A stretch of 10,018 bases of DNA from JALOAT01 sp050179875 (GTDB taxonomy: Bacteria > Pseudomonadota > Gammaproteobacteria > Thiohalomonadales > Thiohalomonadaceae), in contig JBFXES010000107.1 of NCBI GenBank assembly GCA_050179875.1, positions 1 through 10,018 on the forward strand. The letters run 5' to 3'. The first letter of the stretch is position 1. The number at the start of each line of letters is the position of its first letter. The notes beneath the pieces were generated by a model. That model was given only the letters and a program-made list of their open reading frames with translations, was not told the origin of the DNA and ran no database searches. The position numbers and the translations under genes are program-made. This document shows, in pieces, positions 6,222-10,018 of the stretch.

Positions 6222-7925
6222 ATGAGTCCACGTATCGAAAGCGTGTCGTCCCTGGGATTCCGCCCGGCCGGTATGCCCCATCCCTCCCCCGTCGATTGGC
6301 GCGACCACGTCATGTATTTCCTGCTAGTGGACCGCTTCGACAACAACGCCGAGGGCATCCCCCCGTTCACGCCGGCCGACGCCGGCACGGGCCGCGACCC
6401 GGCGGCGGGCGGGCGCTTCCAGGGCGGCAACCTCAAGGGCGTGACGCGCCGCCTCGACTACATCAGGGACCTGGGTTGCACCGCCCTGTGGCTCAGCCCC
6501 ATCCTGCGCAACCGCCTGCGCGACGATTCGTACCACGGCTACGGCGTGCAGGATTTCCTCGAGGTGGACCCGCGCTTCGGCACGCTGGAAGACCTCAAGA
6601 CGCTCACCCGCGAGGCCCACGCCCGCGGCATGTACGTGATCCTGGACGTGGTGCTGAACCACGCCGGCGACGTGTTCGCCTACAAGGGTCAGGTGGGCTG
6701 CTACACGGGCCAGACCTACGAATTCGATCACTGGAACGAGGACGATCCCTCCCCCGGGTTGCAGGCCACCGACGGCATATGGCCGCGGGAATTGCAGCGG
6801 CCCGAGGTGTTCAGGCGCAAGGGGCCCATCTGCAACTGGTACAACGACGAGGAGGCAAAAAACGGCGATTTCCTGAGCCTGAAGGAGTTGAACACGGCCG
6901 ATCCGGCCGTGCTCGACACCCTCATCAAGGTCTACAAGTACTGGATCGCCGAGGCGGACCTGGACGGCTTCCGGGTGGACACCGTCAAGCACATGGAAGA
7001 ATCGTCCACGGCCATTTTCTGCAACGCCATCCGCGAGTACGCCCAGCGCATCGGCAAGCACAACTTCTTACTGTTCGGCGAGATCGTCGCCGACGACGGC
7101 ACCATCCAGCGCTACCTGGGCCGCAACGCGCGCCTGGAGTGGACCGACGAACGCTTCCCTTCGCTGGATGCGGCGCTGGATTTCCCGCTGTATTTCAGCC
7201 TGGAAGAGGTGATCAAGGGCTTCGCCAACCCGTGGGTGCTGCGCGCGCGCTACGACAGCTTCCACCGGAACTACGCCGACCATGGCGAGGCCGCGCGCCA
7301 CTTCGTCACCTTCGTGGACAATCACGACCAGATGGCGCGGCCGCACCGCCGCTTCATGCACAAGAATCCCTATGCACGCCAGGCGGTGCTGGCGATGGGC
7401 TATCTGCTCACCAGCCAGGGCGTCCCGTGCATCTACTACGGCACCGAACAGGGGTTCGACGGCGGCGGCCCCGACGACCGCTACGTGCGCGAATGCATGT
7501 TCGGCGGCGAGTGGGGGGCGTTCGACAGCACGGGACACCACTTCTTCAATCCCGATCACCCGCTGTACCGCGCCATCGCCGCCATCGCGCGGGTGCGTGC
7601 CCAGCAACCCGCGCTGCGCTACGGGCGCCAGTATTTCCGCGAGATCTCGGGCAACGGCGTGGACTTCGGCCATCCCATCGACGGCCAGTGCACGCTCGCC
7701 TACTCGCGCATCCTCGATACGGAGGAGGTGCTGGTGGCGCTCAACCTGGACAGCCGGCCGCGCAAGGACTGGGTGGTGGTGGACAAGAACCTGAGCGCGC
7801 CGGCGGAGATCATGCGCGACCTGCTCGACCCCACCCGTCGCTGCACCGTGCACGAGTTCGGCGGCCGCGCCTGCGTGCAGGTGGCCCTGGACGGACACGG
7901 CATGGCCATTCTCAAGGTCGGTTGA
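6222..7925 (+). CDS. Cytoplasmic GH13 alpha-amylase-family glycoside hydrolase/transglycosylase
   Basis: 567 residues with all four classical GH13 regions: region I DVVLNH (142-147), region II GFRVDTVKH with nucleophile Asp253, region III LLFGEIV with acid/base Glu287, and region IV FVDNHD with the third catalytic Asp369. The (beta/alpha)8 barrel starts at about 25 (DHVMYFLLVDRFDN) with GGNLKGVTRRLDYIRDLG and SYHGYGVQDF. A B domain is inserted between regions I and II (about 148-235). The C-terminal beta domain (about 470-567) includes EVLVALNLDSRPRKDW and ends MAILKVG. There is no signal peptide or carbohydrate-binding module, so action on internal glycogen, maltodextrin or a similar alpha-glucan, or transglycosylation, is inferred. 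The exact subfamily cannot be told by eye. The gene stands alone, without glycogen or trehalose genes in view, and is followed 84 bp later by REP hairpins that may protect or end its mRNA. Confidence 0.92.
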   Translation: MSPRIESVSSLGFRPAGMPHPSPVDWRDHVMYFLLVDRFDNNAEGIPPFTPADAGTGRDPAAGGRFQGGNLKGVTRRLDYIRDLGCTALWLSPILRNRLRDDSYHGYGVQDFLEVDPRFGTLEDLKTLTREAHARGMYVILDVVLNHAGDVFAYKGQVGCYTGQTYEFDHWNEDDPSPGLQATDGIWPRELQRPEVFRRKGPICNWYNDEEAKNGDFLSLKELNTADPAVLDTLIKVYKYWIAEADLDGFRVDTVKHMEESSTAIFCNAIREYAQRIGKHNFLLFGEIVADDGTIQRYLGRNARLEWTDERFPSLDAALDFPLYFSLEEVIKGFANPWVLRARYDSFHRNYADHGEAARHFVTFVDNHDQMARPHRRFMHKNPYARQAVLAMGYLLTSQGVPCIYYGTEQGFDGGGPDDRYVRECMFGGEWGAFDSTGHHFFNPDHPLYRAIAAIARVRAQQPALRYGRQYFREISGNGVDFGHPIDGQCTLAYSRILDTEEVLVALNLDSRPRKDWVVVDKNLSAPAEIMRDLLDPTRRCTVHEFGGRACVQVALDGHGMAILKVG

Positions 7926-7960
7926 TGGCTTGGCCGGCAGGCAACCATGGCGCGCCGCAT

Positions 7961-8009
7961 GCGCCATCGGCCGCGATGCGTTTCACCCACCACGCTGTAC
8001 CGATCCCGC
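7961..8009. repeat. Degenerate leftmost unit of the REP array
   Basis: Bases 7980-8009 match the 30-base long spacer of the array (8271-8300) at 25 of 30 positions, keeping TTTCACCC at the left and ACCGATCCCGC at the right. The preceding 7961-7979 resembles a decayed plus-orientation hairpin (GCGCCATCGG...GCGATGC). The array therefore once extended further left, towards the amylase stop codon. Confidence 0.55.
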
Positions 8010-8036
8010 GCATTCGCCGACAATGTCGGCTCCTAC
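8010..8036 (-). repeat. REP unit 1 (minus type)
   Basis: Stem GCCGAC/GTCGGC at 8016-8021 and 8025-8030, loop AAT on the plus strand. Intact GTAGGAG end. Confidence 0.85.
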
Positions 8037-8049
8037 AAAAAACCGCCTT

Positions 8050-8076
8050 GTAAAACCCACATCCGTGGGCGAATGC
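8050..8076 (+). repeat. REP unit 2 (plus type, degenerate)
   Basis: Begins GTAAAA instead of GTAGGAG, with stem CCCAC/GTGGG and a 4-base loop. It is the most diverged of the seven, yet the stem still pairs. Confidence 0.75.
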
Positions 8077-8108
8077 CTTTCTGATCCGCCGCGGCCTGCC
8101 AAACCCGC

Positions 8109-8135
8109 GCATTCGCCGACAATGTCGGCTCCTAC
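8109..8135 (-). repeat. REP unit 3 (minus type)
   Basis: Identical over its 27 bases to unit 1. Confidence 0.85.
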
Positions 8136-8147
8136 AGAAAACCGCTC

Positions 8148-8174
8148 GTAGGAGCCCACATCGTGGGCGAATGC
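8148..8174 (+). repeat. REP unit 4 (plus type)
   Basis: Intact GTAGGAG end; stem GCCCAC/GTGGGC with loop ATC. Confidence 0.85.
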
Positions 8175-8204
8175 CTTTCATCCGCCGCGCTCCACCGATC
8201 CCGC

Positions 8205-8231
8205 GCATTCGCCGACAATGTCGGCTCCTAC
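8205..8231 (-). repeat. REP unit 5 (minus type)
   Basis: Identical over its 27 bases to units 1 and 3. Confidence 0.85.
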
Positions 8232-8243
8232 AAAAACCGCCTC

Positions 8244-8270
8244 GTAGGAGCCCACATCGTGGGCGAATGC
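8244..8270 (+). repeat. REP unit 6 (plus type)
   Basis: Identical to unit 4 over its 27 bases. Confidence 0.85.
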
Positions 8271-8300
8271 CTTTCACCCGCCGCGCTCCACCGATCCCGC

Positions 8301-8327
8301 ACATTCGCCGACAATGTCGGCTCCTAC
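8301..8327 (-). repeat. REP unit 7 (minus type)
   Basis: As unit 1 except for one change at the outer end (ACATTC for GCATTC on the plus strand). Closes the array without a plus partner. Confidence 0.85.
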
Positions 8328-8645
8328 AGAACCCCCCCGCCGCGGCGGACACCCTGACGCGCGGCGTCCGTCAGCGCTGCTCATCAAAATCGTCAATTCG
8401 GTTCCGTTGCCCCTTTATCCCTCCGCGACTGCCGGCTTGGTCACATTCGTGCTGGCGTCAAACCGCTAAAAAGCGCGTGCCGTTCACGACGATTTCATCC
8501 GGCCGGCGAGGTCCGGCCTTCGCACACCGGAACATGGGCATGTTGGTCGTACATCGATGCCGGTGCGCTGCGACAGGTCCGCGGCGGTGCTCAGACGATC
8601 CCGCAGGGAGACGGGCACAGGTGACGCCGTCGGCAACGGCGCGTC
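8328..8645. other. 318-bp non-coding stretch between the REP array and the MCP gene
   Basis: No gene is supported. It holds a 12-bp palindrome CCGCCGCGGCGG (8337-8348), an inverted repeat CTGACG/CGTCAG (8354-8359 and 8369-8374, 9-base loop), a GC-rich inverted segment around 8500-8520, and a small AACAT-GGGC-ATGTT hairpin (8531-8544). The centre (8381-8470) is less GC-rich and is where a promoter for the chemotaxis operon would be expected. I could not find a clear sigma-70, sigma-28 or sigma-54 match. Confidence 0.4.
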
Positions 8646-9737
8646 ATGCGCGACATGGCATTCGCTGAGGTCCTGGCCGTCATTGTCGTCATCATGCTGG
8701 CCTCGGCCGGCGTGGCGTGGTGGGTCCGCCGCACGCCACGGCACGCCCGACTTCCCGGGCAAGACACGCAGCCTGCACAAACACCTCCACCCTCTTGCGA
8801 GAACCGCGAGCTCACCACCTTGAGCGAACAGGTCTTCCCCATCTGGGTGCGGCAACTGACCACCGCCAAGGAACAGACCGAAACCGCCGTCACAGCCCTG
8901 GCGGCGCGGTTCGCCGGGCTGGTGGAGAAGCTCGAGGCCGCCGTTGCCGCCTCGCAGTCCGCCGCGATGACCGATGCACCCGACGCCGCGGGCAGTGTCG
9001 CGCGCGCCTTCAGCGAAAGTCGTGAGGCGCTCACCGGCGTGGTGGCCGCCCTCGAGGCCGTGCTGGCGTCGCGCACCGCCATGGTGAACGCCGTGCGCGA
9101 ACTGGCCGACTACGCCAGCGCCTTGAAATCCATGGCCGACCAGGTGGCCAAGATCGCCTCCCAAACCAATCTGCTGGCCCTCAACGCCTCCATCGAGGCG
9201 GCCCGCGCCGGTGAAGCGGGCCGTGGCTTCGCCGTGGTCGCCGGCGAGGTGCGCCTGCTTTCGACGCAATCCGGCGAGGCCGGCCGGCAGATCGCGGCCA
9301 CGGTGGACAACATCAACAAGGCCATGGCCGAGGCGCTCGAACGCACCGTGAACGCCGCCGAGCACGACGCCGAACACGTCACCGCCGCGGAACACACCAT
9401 CACCGATGTGCTTGCCCGGCTCGAAACCATGGTCTCGGGCATCTCCGACTCCGCCGACATCCTGCGCCAGGAAAGCGAGGGCATACGCCGGGAAATCGCC
9501 GACATCCTGGTTTCGCTCCAGTTTCAGGACCGGGTCTCGCAGATCGTCTCGCCCATCATCGCCGCCATGCGCCAGATCACCGAACAGGTCCATGCGGAGG
9601 GCGAGAATCGCCCGGAGTTGGACAGGGATGCACTGCTCGCGGAGCTGCTGCGCAGTTACACCACCCAGGAGCAGCGCGACGACCACTTCGACGTCGCCAC
9701 CGCAAAGGCCGAAACAAGCGAGATCACCTTTTTCTGA
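8646..9737 (+). CDS. Membrane-tethered methyl-accepting chemotaxis protein without periplasmic domain
   Basis: 363 residues. One N-terminal membrane helix (about 5-27, AFAEVLAVIVVIMLASAGVAWW) is followed by a Pro-rich linker, then a cytoplasmic coiled coil beginning FPIWVRQLTTAKEQTETAVT. The signalling hairpin tip is at about 174-205 (TNLLALNASIEAARAGEAGRGFAVVAGEVRLL), which contacts CheA/CheW in the MCP family. The C-terminus carries LQFQDRVSQI and ends SEITFF. There is no periplasmic ligand-binding region or HAMP, so it should sense an internal signal or work as a scaffold in a local chemosensory array. The gene is followed after 9 bp by a CheY-like gene whose ribosome site overlaps this stop codon, marking an operon. 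Start uncertain: ATG 8646 or the in-frame ATG 8655; neither has a visible Shine-Dalgarno, and an in-frame TGA at 8622 blocks longer forms. Function class is sure; signal sensed is unknown. Confidence 0.9.
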   Translation: MRDMAFAEVLAVIVVIMLASAGVAWWVRRTPRHARLPGQDTQPAQTPPPSCENRELTTLSEQVFPIWVRQLTTAKEQTETAVTALAARFAGLVEKLEAAVAASQSAAMTDAPDAAGSVARAFSESREALTGVVAALEAVLASRTAMVNAVRELADYASALKSMADQVAKIASQTNLLALNASIEAARAGEAGRGFAVVAGEVRLLSTQSGEAGRQIAATVDNINKAMAEALERTVNAAEHDAEHVTAAEHTITDVLARLETMVSGISDSADILRQESEGIRREIADILVSLQFQDRVSQIVSPIIAAMRQITEQVHAEGENRPELDRDALLAELLRSYTTQEQRDDHFDVATAKAETSEITFF

Positions 9738-9740
9738 GGA
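9736..9740 (+). promoter_or_regulatory. Shine-Dalgarno of the CheY-like gene overlapping the MCP stop codon
   Basis: GAGGA shares bases with the TGA stop of the MCP gene and lies six bases before ATG 9747, indicating translational coupling of the two proteins. Confidence 0.7.
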
Positions 9741-9746
9741 CCCGCA

Positions 9747-10018
9747 ATGGCCAAGACCATCATGATCGTCGACGACTCCGCCTCCCTGCGGCAGGTTGTC
9801 GCCATCGCGTTGAAGGGTGCGGGCTACGACGTTATCGAGGCCTGTGACGGCAAGGATGCCCTCAGCAAGATGACCGGCCAGAAGATCCACCTGATTATCA
9901 GCGACGTGAACATGCCAAACATGGACGGCATCACCCTGGTGAAGGAAGTGAAGGCCAACGCCAACTACAAGTTCACGCCCATCATCATGCTCACCACCGA
10001 GAGTCAGGACAGCAAAAA
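9747..10018 (+). CDS. CheY-like response regulator, C-terminus cut by window edge
   Basis: 90 residues are visible from ATG 9747 (MAKTIMIVDDSASLRQVVAI) to the right edge. Receiver-domain residues are present: acidic pair Asp9/Asp10, phospho-acceptor Asp53 in LIISDVNMPNMDG, and Thr83 in IIMLTTES; the conserved Lys would be just beyond the edge. The length so far fits a single-domain CheY rather than a DNA-binding regulator, but an added output domain cannot be excluded because the end is missing. It would take phosphate from a CheA encoded further right and signal to the flagellar switch or to another output of this array. Single-domain receivers next to a sensor-less MCP commonly open larger che operons, which is expectation from known clusters rather than something visible here. 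Confidence 0.92.
   Translation, partial: MAKTIMIVDDSASLRQVVAIALKGAGYDVIEACDGKDALSKMTGQKIHLIISDVNMPNMDGITLVKEVKANANYKFTPIIMLTTESQDSK

Larger units (their letters stand above)
8010..8327. repeat. REP/BIME-like array: seven alternating hairpin units, period about 96 bp
   Basis: Seven 27-bp units alternate strictly in orientation: minus at 8010, 8109, 8205 and 8301; plus at 8050, 8148 and 8244. Each unit reads 5'-GTAGGAG, a 6-bp stem with a 3-base loop, then GAATGC. Units in head-to-head pairs (GTAG ends facing) are 12-13 bp apart around an ACCGC core. Pairs are separated by 30-32 bp of conserved spacer (CTTTCA..., ...ACCGATCCCGC). Same-orientation starts are 99, 96 and 96 bp apart for minus units and 98 and 96 for plus units. 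This is the layout of bacterial interspersed mosaic elements built from GTAG-type REPs, which are mobilised by RAYT/TnpA-REP transposases in other genomes; no such gene is in the window. Probable roles are mRNA 3'-end protection of the amylase transcript, attenuation, or gyrase/IHF-type binding. REP class identity is from pattern, not database search. Confidence 0.88.

Noticed and set aside
5984..8053. 689-codon plus-strand open frame overlapping the GH13 gene
   Set aside because: Out of frame with the GH13 enzyme that carries every catalytic motif; its translation is Arg/Gly/His/Pro-rich.
8010..8327. CRISPR array
   Set aside because: Units alternate in orientation, spacers are near-identical to each other, and no cas genes are present; this is REP/BIME structure.
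7912..8352. Minus-strand 146-codon frame encoding a repeated CRSRHCRRM peptide
   Set aside because: The peptide repeat is only the translation of the REP units, whose roughly 96-bp period is a multiple of three; no ribosome site and strong hairpins instead of coding signals.
8337..8374. Intrinsic terminator after the REP array
   Set aside because: Hairpins are present (8337-8348; 8354-8374) but neither is followed by a T-run.
8463..8490. Sigma-28 flagellar promoter ahead of the MCP gene
   Set aside because: TAAAAAGC and GCCGTTCA resemble parts of the consensus, but the spacing between them is far too short.
8484..9890. 468-codon open frame antisense to the MCP and CheY genes
   Set aside because: Plus-strand MCP and receiver motifs are unambiguous; the antisense translation is Gly/His/Asp-rich shadow sequence.

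Overview
The window is GC-rich, densely coded DNA that looks gammaproteobacterial. The protein families, the bipartite REP-type repeats and the chemotaxis gene pair suggest a purple-sulfur/Chromatiales-like or pseudomonad-like relative. That placement is inference from style, not a match to a known genome.

Layout. (1) At the left edge on the minus strand is the N-terminal part of an exported ChaN-like (DUF399, TIKI/ChaN fold) protein. It starts head-to-head with (2) a secreted M1-type metallopeptidase on the plus strand (392-2488). The two start codons share the palindrome CATG at 391-394, so there is no intergenic DNA between them. (3) Converging on the peptidase, and overlapping its 3' end by 20 bp, is a hybrid sensor histidine kinase on the minus strand (periplasmic SBP_bac_3 domain, TM, PAS, HisKA, HATPase) with no response regulator beside it. 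(4) After a 301-bp gap comes a minus-strand cluster of poorly known small genes: a 72-residue helical protein (5952-5734), then a protein with two N-terminal membrane helices and a C-terminal winged-helix domain (5716-5189), then a small membrane-protein gene broken by one frameshift and one stop codon (5144-4855). (5) A divergent intergenic region leads to a cytoplasmic GH13 alpha-amylase-family enzyme on the plus strand (6222-7925). (6) Behind it is a 720-bp non-coding stretch whose first half is an array of seven alternating REP hairpins with a period of about 96 bp. (7) The right end is the start of a chemotaxis operon on the plus strand: a membrane-tethered methyl-accepting protein without a periplasmic sensor domain, then a CheY-like response regulator cut by the window edge.

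The genes do not form one pathway. The ChaN-like protein and the M1 peptidase are both exported and share one start region, so a joint envelope role is plausible. The MCP and CheY are translationally coupled parts of one signalling array. The kinase and the amylase are stand-alone units. The most distinctive structures are the covarying REP array, the shared CATG start, the membrane-anchored winged-helix cluster, and the decayed small membrane-protein gene. I found no CRISPR array, prophage, tRNA/rRNA or clear defence system, and nothing that amounts to a clearly new system.
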